Shown here: in pieces, positions 26,890 through 42,286 of the stretch | Layout of the letters: the number at the start of each line of letters is the position of its first letter | Position numbering within the stretch: position 1 is the stretch's first letter | Source: Pycnococcus provasolii | Taxonomy: Eukaryota; Chlorophyta; Pseudoscourfieldiophyceae; Pseudoscourfieldiales | Assembly (NCBI GenBank): GCA_049487715.1 | Contig: CP150575.1 | Coordinates: 372,001 to 436,000 of the forward strand | Direction: 5' to 3' | DNA length: 64,000 bases | Program-made: the position numbers and the translations under genes | The notes under the pieces: model-generated | The model's database searches: none | What the model saw: the letters and a program-made list of their open reading frames with translations, nothing else | Told to the model about the DNA's origin: nothing

Positions 26890-29754
26890 ATGGCGAATAT
26901 GGCTTCCTCTTTGGGTCGCACTCCTGGTGCTCGTCCGCCTTCAGGAGCTTCTTCCAGCAGGTTCTCAGGGAGGTCGGGTGTTTCTTTTCAGAGGCTCACG
27001 GTGGCTCCTTCGTCTCATCCTGTGGTTCCAGGGAACGCGGATTCCAGGATTGTTGTTAGGAGCTCGCCTGCGGACGTTCCGGAACCAGCTCTCTCGCCTG
27101 TCGAAAAACTTAGACAGGAAAACGAACTGCTGCGACGCACGATTGAAGAAGCCGAAGCGGCACAAGCACTCCTGGAAGAAATCGAACAGGAAAATGGTGT
27201 CGAGGAAGAGACGGCGACGCCCGCCGCCGCAACACAACAGCCAACACCCGCCGCGGGAGACGTCGACATGATGGACACAGCCTCGACGGTAGGAACATCG
27301 CCCGCATCCATGTCCGACGTGTCGTCCGCGCCTGGAACGTACACGCCGTCGGGAAGCAAGTTCCTCACGTCCATCGACTTTGACGGTGTCGCGGCATACA
27401 CCACCAAAGGCGAGGACGAGATGTCCGCGTACATCGGAAAGCTCGGACCGCTCGGGAAGGAGAACTTCCGCCTCGAGGAGCGAACGAACCGCTCGTGGAT
27501 GCCGCAGCTGCCTCCCGTCCCTGGCGGCTTGAAGGAAGTCCCCGGAGTGATGCCCGAGGTGACGGGCGACGGAACGGCATGCTTCCAGTGGGACGGAAGC
27601 CTCGAGCAGTGCCGCGAGCACTTCCAGCACCGCTACGGAGTGTACGGCGGGCTGCGGCACCACATCGACGTGCACGAGGGTGGCATGGACAAGTTCACAC
27701 GAAGCTACGAGTACTACGGGCTGCACCGCGGGGAGAACGAGGGCAAGAAGGGTCTGTGGTACCGGGAATGGGCGCCGGGTGCGCAGGCACTCGCGCTCGT
27801 TGGCGAGTTCAACCAGTGGGAGCCATCCCCGGAGCACTGGGCTGTTCGTGACGAATTTGGACTGTGGCAGCTGTTCATCCCCGACGGTGCCGACGGCTCG
27901 CCCGCCGTCAAGCACAAGACGAAGGTGAAGTGCCGCATCGTCGGCTCGGACGGCGCGACGGTCGACCGCATCCCCGCGTGGATCCGGTGGGCGACCCAGG
28001 AGTGGAACGAGATCCAGTTCAACGGCGTGTACTACGACCCGCCTGAGACGTCGGCCGAGCCTGGCGTGCTCGAGGAGGGCAAGAAGTACGTCTTCAAGTA
28101 CCCGCGTCCCCCGCGCCCGCGCGCGCTTCGCATCTACGAGTGCCACGTCGGCATGTCGTCGATGGAGCCGAAGATCAACAGCTACAAAGAGTTTGCCGCC
28201 GAGGTGATCCCGCTCATCGTCGACCTCGGGTACAACACCGTGCAGATCATGGCGATCCAGGAGCACGCGTACTACGGAAGTTTCGGGTACCACGTGACGA
28301 ACTTCTTCGCGCCCTCGTCGCGCTTCGGCACGCCGGACGATCTGAAGTACCTCATCGACCAAGCTCACCGCTACGGCCTGACGGTGCTCATGGACATCGT
28401 GCACAGCCACGCGTCGGAGAATGCGCAGGACGGGCTCAACTACTTCGACGGCACCGACTCGTGCTACTTCCACGAGGGGTCCCGTGGACGCCACTGGATG
28501 TGGGGAAGCCGCTGCTTCGACTACGGCAACTACGAGGTGCTCCGCTTCCTCATGTCCAACAGCAGGTACTGGGTCGACGAGTTCAAGTTTGACGGATACC
28601 GATTCGACGGCGTGACGTCGATGATGTACCACCACCACGGACTCAGCACGACGTTCTCGGGCGCGTACAACGAGTACTTCGGCTTCCACACGGACGTCGA
28701 CGCCGTCGTGTACCTCATGCTGTGCAATGACATGCTCCACAGCCTGTTCCCCAGCGTCGTCACGGTTGGCGAGGACGTCAGCGGCATGCCCGCGTTCTGC
28801 CGCCCCGTGTCCGAGGGTGGGACTGGATTCGACTACCGCCTCAACATGGCCATCGCCGACAAGTGGATCGAGTTCATGGAGGAGCGCACCGACGACTCGT
28901 GGGGCATGGGCGAGATCACGCACACGTTGACGAACCGCCGGTGGATGGAGGAGTGCGTCTCGTACGCCGAGTCGCACGACCAGGCTCTCGTCGGAGACAA
29001 GACGCTCGCCTTCTGGCTCATGGACAGCGACATGTACGACTACATGGCGCACCCCGACTTTGGCCCGAGCAGCCCTCGCGTCGAGCGCGGCATTGCGATC
29101 CACAAGATGATTCGCCTGCTGACGATGACGCTGGGTGGGGAGAGCTACCTGACCTTCATGGGCAACGAGTTTGGGCACCCTGAGTGGATTGACTTCCCCC
29201 GAGATGACTTCGTCGACCCTGGAACGGGCAAGTTCGTTCCAGGCAACGGCGGATCGCTCGAGAAGTGCCGCCGCCGCTTCGACCTTCCCGACGCCGACTA
29301 CCTGAAGTACCAGTGGCTTCGAGGCTTTGACCGCGCGATGTGTCACCTCGACAAGGCGTTCGGCTTCATGTCCGCGCCTCACACGTACGTGAGCCGAAAG
29401 GATGAGATGGACAAGCTCGTCGTTGCGGAGCGCGGCGACCTCGTGTTTGTGTTCAACTTCCACCACACGAACAGCTACAGCGACTACCGCGTCGGGTGCC
29501 TGAATACTGGCGGATACAAGGTGGTGCTGAGCAGCGACCAGTCATGCTTCGGCGGATACAGCAACGTGTCGAAGGAGGCTGACGTCGAGTTCTTCGCGAC
29601 GGATCACCCGCATGACGACAGGCCAGCTTCCATGCAGGTGTACGCACCGGCACGCACGTGCGTCGTGTACGCGCCATCGGAACGCGTGGATCCTCTGGCG
29701 AGTGATCCTGAGGGTCTTGGCGTGAAGGATCTCGGGCCTTACTTTGCCGTTTAG
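26890..29754 (+). CDS. Starch branching enzyme (1,4-alpha-glucan branching enzyme)
   Basis: A 954-residue GH13 enzyme that cuts alpha-1,4 glucan and rejoins it through alpha-1,6 bonds in plastid starch synthesis. The N-terminus is Ser/Arg/Ala-rich with few acids, a likely plastid transit peptide. A Glu-rich coiled-coil and Pro/Thr linker follow. A CBM48-type domain starts near residue 278 ([19 protein letters not shown]). The catalytic barrel starts near 412 ([11 protein letters not shown]): region I DIVHSHAS, nucleophile Asp in [12 protein letters not shown] (~570), acid Glu in [10 protein letters not shown] (~626), and ESHDQ (~695). All key residues are present. The ATG sits in TTTCCATGGCG. 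AATAAA lies 22 bases after the stop. Confidence 0.95.
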   Translation: MANMASSLGRTPGARPPSGASSSRFSGRSGVSFQRLTVAPSSHPVVPGNADSRIVVRSSPADVPEPALSPVEKLRQENELLRRTIEEAEAAQALLEEIEQENGVEEETATPAAATQQPTPAAGDVDMMDTASTVGTSPASMSDVSSAPGTYTPSGSKFLTSIDFDGVAAYTTKGEDEMSAYIGKLGPLGKENFRLEERTNRSWMPQLPPVPGGLKEVPGVMPEVTGDGTACFQWDGSLEQCREHFQHRYGVYGGLRHHIDVHEGGMDKFTRSYEYYGLHRGENEGKKGLWYREWAPGAQALALVGEFNQWEPSPEHWAVRDEFGLWQLFIPDGADGSPAVKHKTKVKCRIVGSDGATVDRIPAWIRWATQEWNEIQFNGVYYDPPETSAEPGVLEEGKKYVFKYPRPPRPRALRIYECHVGMSSMEPKINSYKEFAAEVIPLIVDLGYNTVQIMAIQEHAYYGSFGYHVTNFFAPSSRFGTPDDLKYLIDQAHRYGLTVLMDIVHSHASENAQDGLNYFDGTDSCYFHEGSRGRHWMWGSRCFDYGNYEVLRFLMSNSRYWVDEFKFDGYRFDGVTSMMYHHHGLSTTFSGAYNEYFGFHTDVDAVVYLMLCNDMLHSLFPSVVTVGEDVSGMPAFCRPVSEGGTGFDYRLNMAIADKWIEFMEERTDDSWGMGEITHTLTNRRWMEECVSYAESHDQALVGDKTLAFWLMDSDMYDYMAHPDFGPSSPRVERGIAIHKMIRLLTMTLGGESYLTFMGNEFGHPEWIDFPRDDFVDPGTGKFVPGNGGSLEKCRRRFDLPDADYLKYQWLRGFDRAMCHLDKAFGFMSAPHTYVSRKDEMDKLVVAERGDLVFVFNFHHTNSYSDYRVGCLNTGGYKVVLSSDQSCFGGYSNVSKEADVEFFATDHPHDDRPASMQVYAPARTCVVYAPSERVDPLASDPEGLGVKDLGPYFAV

Positions 29755-30667
29755 GAAAGCCGCAAAAAATGCTGAGGAATAAACGACGACTCTAACAAAA
29801 AAAAACCTCTACAAAAAAAACGACCACAAAATGTTTCCACCCTTCCTTTTTTTTCCTTGTAATGGGTACACGTAGAAAACAACGAAAATAACAATAACAA
29901 CATGATGGACGTAGTATATCCATCTCGATCCCCTCCTCCTCCTCCTCAGGTCTCCTCCTCCTCCTTAAAACCCCATATAATGTTGTTGCTAACCTTAGTA
30001 GTGCAGCCTTGCCAGATAGATGTCCTCCTCGTCCTCATAAAGGTTCCATTCTTCTCCCTTCTTCTCTGGGACACCCACAGCAGAGGCACAGAGGAGACAT
30101 GTCTGCCCACATGCATGCATGCGCGACATACATGAATTCCTTCAATTCCTTGATTGACTCCTCCAGGAGTGCCCTAACCCTACCCTACAGACCCCTAACA
30201 GGTACCCCTAGCCCAAACCTTTAGAACCCCTAACCTGAACCTCCCCCCAATTTTTTTTGGGGGGGGGGCAAGGGGGGGGAGTTTTTTTCCCCATGTTTTT
30301 TTCCCACTTCCTGAGCACTGCTGCTGAATCGACGTATTCCCAGGTAAAAATCGGGACCGAAAACGCCCGACCTGAGGCTCCGACCAAATTCCTCCCAAGG
30401 GGCCAATCAAATCAGTTTTTCGCACTCGCTCGTTTTCAGTAGGTGCCCAGCCCGACCAAACTCATTCAGTCATTCAGCTGCTTCGTCGACGGTGAAACGG
30501 GTGAATTGAGTGAGTGCACAACAACACGCGCGCGCATCAGTCAGTTAGCAGTAGCGAGTGACGGGCGTGCATCTGTCTCTGCTGATTGAATTGATCGAAC
30601 AACAACTACGGTTAGTTTGTTTACTAGATCTCCATCTCGGCAGGCTGACGTTCGTATCGTGTTGTAC
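29755..30667. other. Intergenic region with telomere-like and GTCGGG-type words
   Basis: After the branching-enzyme 3' UTR (A-rich, to about 29900) come (CTC)n words. A degenerate CCCTAACCCTA element is at 30172-30236 and a G/T homopolymer stretch at 30249-30305. Words CCCGACCT, CCGACCAAA, CCCGACCAAA at 30360-30465 resemble the hairpin element near 19 kb. No gene seen. Confidence 0.45.
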
Positions 30668-31802
30668 ATGCCCTTTTTAGTGTCCGGCATTCTGCGTGCA
30701 GTCACCTCGCTGTGGAGCATCTGCGCATCCGTCATTCATCAGCCGTTCGTCTGGGTCACCGAGAGAATGACGCCGCGAGCGGAGAGGAGGCGACGACGCG
30801 AAGCACGAAGCGCAGCAACGCCGGAGGAGGAGATGATGCCTGACGAAATTCCAGAAACGCCGCAGCGAATGCGTCGACGACGAGGCAGCTCGCGTGTCGT
30901 CGACTTTCGGAGTCGTGATGGAGAAGAAGGAGAAGCGGCAGCGGCAGCGGGGGATGGTGGTGGTGGTGGCGGTCGCGGCGGCAGCAGCAGCAGCAGAGGA
31001 CTACTATATGACGGTGCGAATGCTGTTGGCGTGCGTCAGCGCCATCGTCAGAGAGCCACAACAGCAGCAGCAACAACAACAACAACAACAACAGACGACG
31101 AGCATGAGGAGGAGGATCACCTGAACGACGGCGTGGTCATAACTGAAACACCACAGCAGCGACGGCAGCAAATTGTGCTAGGAACCATTCGGCGAATTGT
31201 CGAGGAGGCGAACGAGTTGGCTGCTGCTCACCAGCTGCTTGAGGACGACGACAACGACGACGACGACACCAACAACAACAACGACGACGACGCTGCCGCC
31301 GTTGTTGTCGACGATGGTCCACACAATCTCTGGGAATCAGCTGCACCCGCACCGGAGGAGGAGACGCCAGCTCGTGCACCGCAAAGGTGGCAAAGCCAAG
31401 AGAGCGTGACTGCGACTTGGATTCGCTTCCACAACACCAGCAAGTCTCACACCGTTCGTCTCTTCTGGTACGACTACGATGGATTGCTTCGTCCATACAA
31501 GGAGATTGCGCCAGGTGGATCATGCCGTCAGCAGACTTACCTCTCGCATCCGTGGACATTCAAGGTGCGACCTATGCGGCAGACACCTCCGCCGCCGCTA
31601 ACGGTGCAGCAGCAGGCTGAAGATGAGGCAAATCAGCGGCGGCTGATTGCCGCAGACGTGGAGGAGGAGATTGTGGCTGCCGCGGCAGGAGGACGACTGC
31701 AACAGCCTCTTCGAAATGCGCTGCTCATCTGGGCAGCTGCCGCTGCACGTCATGCAATGCCTGCGCGACCTACTAGGATGATTCGGCAGCAGCAGCAGCA
31801 GG

Positions 31803-31837
<35 letters not shown>

Positions 31838-32440
31838 GGTGATGATCCCGATAACAACGACGAGGAGGAGGAGGAGGAGGAGGAGGAGGAGGAATTTCTC
31901 GACCGTCAGAGTGCGGCAGAGGCGCTCCAAACGTGGGCTGATTTAGCACGTGATATGCTCACCGAGGAAGGCGTGGATATTCCAGAGACCACCGATGCGG
32001 CGCAACCACCACCACCACGTGCTGATGATGATGACATGGAGCTGATTCTCGTCAACCGCGCGACGAAATGTCGCGTCGTGCAGCCTGAGGTGGATGAGAC
32101 AGATGTGTACATTGAGATTGCACAGCCGTTACCATGGCGACCGAAGGAGACGCATTGGCGCTTTCCCGCCGAGTTTCGGGAGACGGCGAGGACTGTTTTG
32201 CTGACGCATTACCGTCTTGCCCAGAACACTAGGAACGAGCGGCGGCGGCGGCGGCAGCAGCACTCTTCTGGCAAGCGCAAGCGTCAACCATCGGCGGACG
32301 ATCTTGGACTCGGCGACATGCCGATGGACATGGTGCTGGAGGTGCTTCGCCACCTCGCGCCGTACATGCCAGACTGCATCAACGACATCGACGGGCCCCA
32401 CATGCGCGTTGTTGGTGGTGAGATTGATGCTGAGGAGTGA
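30668..32440 (+). CDS. VHL-domain protein with polyQ/acidic insert and F-box-like end
   Basis: About 590 residues from the Met of MPFLVSGILRAVTSLW, a hydrophobic N-terminal segment. A long Arg/Glu/Gln/Asp low-complexity region follows. Residues about 250-305 match the first strands of the von Hippel-Lindau beta domain (WIRFHNTSKSHTVRLFWYDYDG, then the PYKEIAPGGSC and SHPWTFKVR parts). About 150 residues with poly-Q and poly-E runs intervene. Then ELILVNRATKCRVVQPE with RETARTVLLTHYRLA resembles the second VHL half. The C-terminus (LGDMPMDMVLEVLRHL) resembles an F-box start. VHL domains bind hydroxyproline and recruit cullin ligases. The exact Ser/His pocket residues were not verified. Confidence 0.65.
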
Positions 32441-33094
32441 GGTTTTTTTCTACCATTAGGCGGAGGTTTGGTAGGGTGGTAGAGGCTGTTTCAAGCATGA
32501 AGTTTTAAGGAGAGAGTTTGTTTTGTTTGTTTGTGACGACGATGGTGACCACTGACCAGTGGTGGTGGTGAGGAAGAGAGATCTGAGATGTAGCCCTCAA
32601 AGAACCAAACCATCTGAAACCCTAATAAGGAACCCTAGCCCTAACCCTAACCCTAAGGAGACTTCCCCCAGACCAGAGACCAGAGACTGCAGCGTGTCTG
32701 GCCCAAATCAATATCAGTCTATTTGGACTTCAGGTGTGATGCCACACATTGATCCAACAAGACAAGACTCTTTCTTGTCCGGACGAACAAAACGAGGGAG
32801 CGAGAGGAGGAATTCGATTTTTCACCCTGAAATTCACCACCAAGCCTTCCTTCACCGTTCACGCCCTCAAACCTAAAAGTAAGGACTAAGTAGCGCCTTG
32901 TTCGACTCTCTGCACCGACTTCATTCGCCGTACTCCCAAAACGTGCGTCAGCCTCGCACTTTCGTTCCGTCCGTGTCCTCTTTCTCTTTCGTCGGTGGTC
33001 GGGGAGTCAAGACGTACGTTTTTTCAGTACCGCCGTCTTGTTACTAAATAGTGTCCTTGGTCAAAGCAGTGACTTTAGTAGTAACTTAGGATAT
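32441..33094. promoter_or_regulatory. Upstream region of the H-NOX kinase gene with telomere-like element
   Basis: Contains CCCTAA words at 32616-32656 (AACCCTAATAAGG, then CCCTAACCCTAACCCTAAGG) and a CT-rich leader at 32955-33000. The in-frame codons upstream of the chosen ATG do not look like H-NOX sequence. Confidence 0.4.
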
Positions 33095-37171
<4,077 letters not shown>

Positions 37172-37309
37172 ATGAGGCGCCGCCGCGTGGTTGGTGACTT
37201 TGTGGTGTGGGCGTGAAATAAAGTTTGCTTGTTTTTTGCAGCACAACAAATAGAATGTTACAATGAAAAGAAATGATATACAACATCTAGTCTACGATAA
37301 AGATGGACT

Positions 37310-38596
37310 CTACTCCTCGTATGGATCACACGAGGACTGCTCGATGGCATTCACCCACACACGCAAGGCGCTTGTGCCGTCCTCGCCATCGCGTGGGACT
37401 ACGACGTTGGTGCGACAGTTCATGCAGAGTTGACCCGCGATCGCTTCTTCGTCATCCGAACCAGTGCCGATAGCGACGACGGGAGTGAGACAAAGCGAGC
37501 ACAGGCGATGCGGCGCGGTGCCCGTGCAGGCCTCCGCGCCGCTGGGACGCCATCGCCCTACGTCGATGCGCTGTGCCTTGTCGCCACGATTGTAAGAGAC
37601 GGGAATGGAGAAGGGGTATGCGTCGAGTTTTTGCGCTGCGCGGATGACGTTGATTGCGGCATCCGCGCGCTCGGCAACCATGCTCGCAACGAGAGCTTCC
37701 GAGCACGCGTCAATCGTGCGTGGATTGTCTGGCGGCGCGATGGGAAGGCACGGCAGCTGTATGTGTCGATGCCTGCAGTAGATTGCAGCCTCTTTGCGCG
37801 AGATGGAGCGCATCGGGTGCACGAAGAACGGCAGCCCGTGCGTGAGGTGCATCCGTATATCTGCTGCACCGAGGTCTGCGTTGACGACTGCGCCGACGCG
37901 CTTGGAAATGCTCGACAGGATGCGAGCCGCCGTACCATCGGCACTTTCCCCGCAGAGCACGCTGCCACACTTCATTGACGCCGCGAAGTTTGCGATGGCT
38001 CGATTTCGCAGGAACGTGACTGCGTCGTGCCTGGCCGTGGCATCGCGCACGCGTGCGAGCAAGCTCTGGTGTGTTTGTGTTATTGGCTTTAACGTGTGAA
38101 GTTTGACGTTCCTTTCTTCGCACGCATTGCGCAGTGCCATCGTGACTCCTTCACTGCCATATTCTGCTTCGACGACGTGTACTGCGACGACGAGGTGCAG
38201 GCGCCTCTTTTGTTGGTTCGCGAGCATTTTCTCCTTTCCCTTCAGGAGGGGTACCTGCTGCCTTTCATTATGATGATTTCGCGGCGACGATGATAGTGAT
38301 GGTGACGACGAGGATGAGGAGTCATCGCGCGCACATGTTGTGCATATTGCATCTAACAAAGCGAGTGAGGAGGGTCCCCCTGAAAGCGCCAGGCATAAGG
38401 ATGAGTTTCCTGCAAGCAAGAGTTCGTCGTTGCGTACGTTTTGGAGAACAAGAATTTGAAACGACGAGGTGAAGCACGAAGAGCAGAGAGGTCGCGACGA
38501 GAGACGCGCGGAGGCACCACTACTGCTACTGGACGCACCACACCGCGCGCATAACAACAAAGGCACAGGAGCACACAATGTCGTGGCCGCCGCCAT
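37310..38596 (-). CDS. CTU2: Cytoplasmic tRNA 2-thiolation protein 2
   Basis: A 428-residue CTU2/NCS2 protein, partner of CTU1 in thiolating U34 of cytosolic tRNA-Lys, -Glu and -Gln. Evidence: N-terminal Cys pairs (LCARCG, LCSSCF), the degenerate PP-loop LALSGGPSSLALL, the VHVVEAEYGSEG and KLHTLKPI segments, the KCGSVLCGESADGTAARIL motif, and a C-terminal zinc-ribbon-like LCSLC...LCMNC. As expected for CTU2, which is the non-catalytic subunit, the loop lacks a full SGGxDS. The length is normal. A TTACA (TGTAA on this strand) lies 48 bases past the stop. A telomere-like element sits about 50 bases upstream of the start. Confidence 0.9.
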   Translation of the reverse strand: MAAATTLCAPVPLLLCARCGASSSSSGASARLSSRPLCSSCFTSSFQILVLQNVRNDELLLAGNSSLCLALSGGPSSLALLDAICTTCARDDSSSSSSPSLSSSPRNHHNERQQVPLLKGKEKMLANQQKRRLHLVVAVHVVEAEYGSEGVTMALRNACEERNVKLHTLKPITQTHQSLLARVRDATARHDAVTFLRNRAIANFAASMKCGSVLCGESADGTAARILSSISKRVGAVVNADLGAADIRMHLTHGLPFFVHPMRSISRKEAAIYCRHRHIQLPCLPIAPPDNPRTIDACSEALVASMVAERADAAINVIRAAQKLDAYPFSIPVSYNRGDKAQRIDVGRWRPSGAEACTGTAPHRLCSLCLTPVVAIGTGSDDEEAIAGQLCMNCRTNVVVPRDGEDGTSALRVWVNAIEQSSCDPYEE

Positions 38597-38648
38597 TAAA
38601 ATGGGTGAAAATCGACGACTTTTTATTACGGGAGGTCAAATAGGGGTA

Positions 38649-38670
38649 GCCCTAACCCTAACCCTAACCC
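38649..38670. promoter_or_regulatory. Telomere-like element in the CTU2 promoter
   Basis: CCCTAACCCTAACCCTAACCC, i.e. three and a half TTAGGG units in gene sense, about 50 bases upstream of the CTU2 ATG. A regulatory role is inferred. Confidence 0.45.
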
Positions 38671-40586
38671 ACATGCCGATGGCCCTCCTAGTAGCTAGCT
38701 AGGCTTAGTACTCCCCTTAAGGGAGAGCCTACTTTTCTGCTTAAGCGCCCGGCCGTTCCCTGACGGCTGACGTTGGGTTGTGCCCGTTGTGGCCACCTGT
38801 TGTGGCCTTGTGAAGTCCTCGTGGCCATTGGCCAACCCACCATCGTCGTGTTCTCGTGAAGTCACAACAAGGCAATACTCGTTGATTCGACTACTGTAAA
38901 TAATCGTTGATTTAAGGCTTAACTTGCAATCCATCCATGCCACAACAAAACAGACCGGCCTTAAGGTTGTCATTACGGGTACCCGGGTAGACTAACATCG
39001 TTGTTGCCTTTTCTTTTACCTCTACTCATACATAGTTCTTCTTGCGTGCGGCCTTGCATCCTAACTTAAAAGAACTAACATTAAGAATACCTTTGCAGCT
39101 GTTTCTTGCCACAGTCGAGTTCAGGAAGGCAGGGGGGTGTTCGATTGCCCATGCAATCGGTTGTACAATCAAGACCTCGGTTGTATCCCCAATCGGAACC
39201 TCCTTGGGGATCTTCGGTTGTCCGCCGCCAATCACCCTGACAACACAAACTACAATCAACTACAATCATACTTACAATCACCAGGTGTGGTTGTCGCAGA
39301 GCTGAAGCTGTCTGAGGTGCTGTCTGAGGTGCTGAAGGGCTTTTCTCGCGCACAAGGCTCCGATGCAAGCCGACGGAGACCTCATGGCCGCCGCGCGCGA
39401 AGCGGCGGCAAGCGCGGCCGCCGCCATGGATGCGACGACGTACCGCCGGCGGTGACGACGACAACGACGGGAGACCCGCATCGAAATAATACGCCGAAAA
39501 CAAGTGCTCATTCGTCAGGTATTGAACCTCCGGTGCTCGTCGGCGGTGAAAGCAATCCTCCACTCCTACGCCATGGCCGGCTTTACCTGCCCCGGACAGG
39601 CTCATCAACGCCGACGGAAAAACGTGGAGGCTACGGCGAGGCGCCGCTCAACGACGGAGACTCTTGCGAGCCCGGTTACCTGTCGGTGTGTACATCACCC
39701 GCCGGTCGCCGTGGGAGGACGGACGCCGCAAAACTTTCTTTTTCATTCCAACGCGACTTGTCTTGGATGTGCGGTTGTATGTGTTTCCAAACCCCTGGAG
39801 CATCTAGTACTTCTTCATGGTGGTCACATCTTTCCCACCACCCCACCTACGCCTCCAATTAGAGTTCTCCGGGCGTAGCATCGCGAACAAGGCAGCGCCA
39901 TGATCGCTTGAGGAGCCTTGGCTCCTGAGGACGGGGGAACGCTTTTGCCGGGTCCCATTTTCCGCACAGCCCTTTTCCCCGAGGTGCCAGCTGCACTCAT
40001 AGGCAGGACGATGACCGGCCGTTCGAGATGATGAACCGGCGGTTCGTCATATCAGCGCGATGACTTTCTCCTTTATCGATGAAGGCAGATGGTTCAGTCC
40101 TTTGGAAACTTTTCCGGAAGGTTGTCTCCGTTCCAGCACTCGTACACTCGACGATTTCTTTGAAGGAACGACGTGTTAGGGCGATTTGGAATTTCAAATT
40201 CCCTCCGTCAAATATCGGCAACATTGGACCTTTGGACGTCGCGGGCATCAAACCTTTTTTCGTTCACTGGTTTTTCATCCCAAAAAAACAAATTGATTCG
40301 ACGATTGTGATGACTTGTTCGAGGCAACCACGATGCCACCTCGATCGCTCGGCAGTGAAGGCATCTCGCAATATATTTGAGTGAATTCTCCTTTGTCTTT
40401 CGCGAGTGGGCAGCCGGACGGTTGCGCATTGGTCTTGATTCCGACGATCGTTTGCGGGCACACTTTCCTGCATCATTGGGCTATTGACTATGTACCGTTG
40501 ATGAGTGGGGCACAAAACCGCTGTTTTCCTTGTTTTTCGTGAACTGCATCGTGTTGCTTCATCTTCCACCCAAATGAAACTTTAAA
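38671..40586. other. Transposon-rich spacer, no intact gene
   Basis: Contains ACAATCA word clusters at 39160-39290 and a GC-rich segment (39340-39880) with overlapping open frames on both strands, none of which resembles a family I know. At 40050-40150, plus-strand sequence reads FSFIDEGRWFSPLETFPEG-like residues, faintly like the N-terminal part of a hAT transposase. It is probably decayed mobile DNA upstream of the hAT remnant. Confidence 0.4.
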
Positions 40587-41764
40587 TTGGTGTGGTGCAT
40601 GGATTTATCATGCGTCTGGTGGTCTGAATATGCTGTTCTTGTGGCTCCCGCTGACATTATTGTCGCGCCTCGGCCCCTTCTTTGGGAGGCGTGGCAATTG
40701 GTCAGGCAGGTGGTTGGAATACTGCACCCCTTCAGTGAGGCAACTAAACAAATCCAAGGCGGTGAAGGCGGGCACATATCAAATACGCTACAGATTCTAC
40801 GCCGTCTCGAGAACGGAATTAACATGAACACGTTTACAATTCCCGTACTTGGCGATGATAAACGCTCGGAGACGGTGAAATTCGATGAGCTCGCGCCTAT
40901 GGTCCAGACAATGGTACTCGAACTCCGCGCGGAGCTACGCACTCGGCAAGTTGCCATTCCTGTGCATAAATTGGAGCTGCTTGCATGTATCCTTGATCCT
41001 CGATTTCCGTGGAGGCTGTACGACGACGCCGTAAACGCCGCGCGATCGAAGCTCTCCGCGAGGAGTACAGCATGATGAGGCGCAACGAGGCTTCTCAAAT
41101 GCCGAAGAAGATTATGCCGAAAGAGTCGCAAGCAAGCGTCGGAGACTTAGGCGGTGCACTTGCCACATTTTCAGCTTGCGATGGTGCTGCTCGTTCTCCT
41201 TGTCGAAATCGCCTGGGCCTACCGAGCGTGAACCTACTCGCTCACAGCGAGACGGAGCATGATGAGGAAGACGACGAGGATCTTGATGAGGTCGAGGCAT
41301 ACTTAGCTTTTTGCAGAGAGAGCTCCAAGGTGAGCTCCTTACCCGGCATGGCAGAGGAATCGAGGCTGCAACGCACTTGGCTGAAGCTCGTGACGATCTT
41401 CCCAACACTATTCTTTCTTGCCACGGCATACACAGTCGCGGCGGAATCAACAAGCTGTGAGAGCGAACGAATATTTTCAGCCGCAGGTTATTTGCTTGAC
41501 CCTTTGCGAGCGACGATGGCTGCTTGGAAGGTGGAGGCCTTCCTCTTACTCAACAAGAACGTGGAGCTCATTCCAGACGTCCATGAGGTGTTGAACGCCT
41601 TGCACATGAGCAAAGGCCGTTCGTCGAGCGTACGTGAAAGCATCAAGCGGTACTCTACAACAAAGAGCGTGAGCGCAACACCAGTACTGCCACAGAAGAG
41701 ACCAGCAGCGGAAGAGCGTGAGCGCGACACCTGCACTGCCACAGAAGAGACCAGCAGCGGGTAA
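40587..41764 (+). pseudogene. Frameshifted hAT-family transposase remnant
   Basis: Two overlapping frames together match the C-terminal half of a hAT transposase. The first (to 41075) has LLWEAWQLVRQVVGILHPF, SEATKQIQGG and ELLACILDPRF. The second (from 41009) has EVEAYLAFCRESS and the hAT dimerisation block (AESTSCESERIFSAAG, WKVEAFLLLNKN). The reading frame must switch near 41050, and no ATG or N-terminal half is intact, so it is a dead copy. A tandem ~49-bp duplication closes the frame (41660-41765). Confidence 0.8.
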
Positions 41765-42286
41765 GGAGAGGCATGACGACTCGTCAGCCGAGACGCCATA
41801 GTCAACAATCATAGAACAATCATAACGAACGGTTATGAGGAGGGGAGGGGGTCTTCGGTTGTGGTTGGACAACCACAACCGAGGGGCCGCGGGGCAGATG
41901 GAGGGACCCGTAACTGAGACCAGGGAATCAACAACCCTACACCCCCCTGCAGGAAGGAACGGAACGGAACGGAACGGCCGGCCTGACTGCCTGAGGGGAT
42001 GCAAGCACCCTTAAGGAAAGGCGTGCAAGCTTCCTTAAAGGTAGGTGGTAGGTGGGAGAATACACTAATACAGTAGGTAAACTTTACTTTACGTCGCGGA
42101 CCTCCCTCGAGCCTGTTCTCTCCGGAGCTCCTCCTTTGAGTCCGGCATCCGGCATTGGCTTTTGCGTTCTCCCCCTAGGCCTTCCTACCCGTAAAGGTAG
42201 GTCGTGAGGCTCGCAACCCGGCAACCGGCCTTAAGGTTCCTCTCCTCTCGAAGGTTAAATTTTGACTCCCGTAGGTACGGGTAGAA
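41765..42286. other. Spacer with hairpins beside the hAT remnant
   Basis: A perfect 12-bp stem TCGGTTGTGGTT / AACCACAACCGA with four-base loop is at 41855-41882. A smaller CATAAC/GTTATG pair is just before it (41821-41836). A (GGAAC)n run is near 41955-41978. The first could be the sub-terminal hairpin of the adjacent hAT element. No gene seen. Confidence 0.5.

Noticed and set aside
26965-29466. 833-residue minus-strand open frame opposite the branching enzyme
   Set aside because: It mirrors the biased codons of a conserved enzyme; composition is Val/Glu/His/Arg-rich with no domain.
39137-39880. 241-residue and overlapping frames in the transposon-rich spacer
   Set aside because: Three frames on two strands are open with no domain and no good start. 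Likely decayed mobile DNA.
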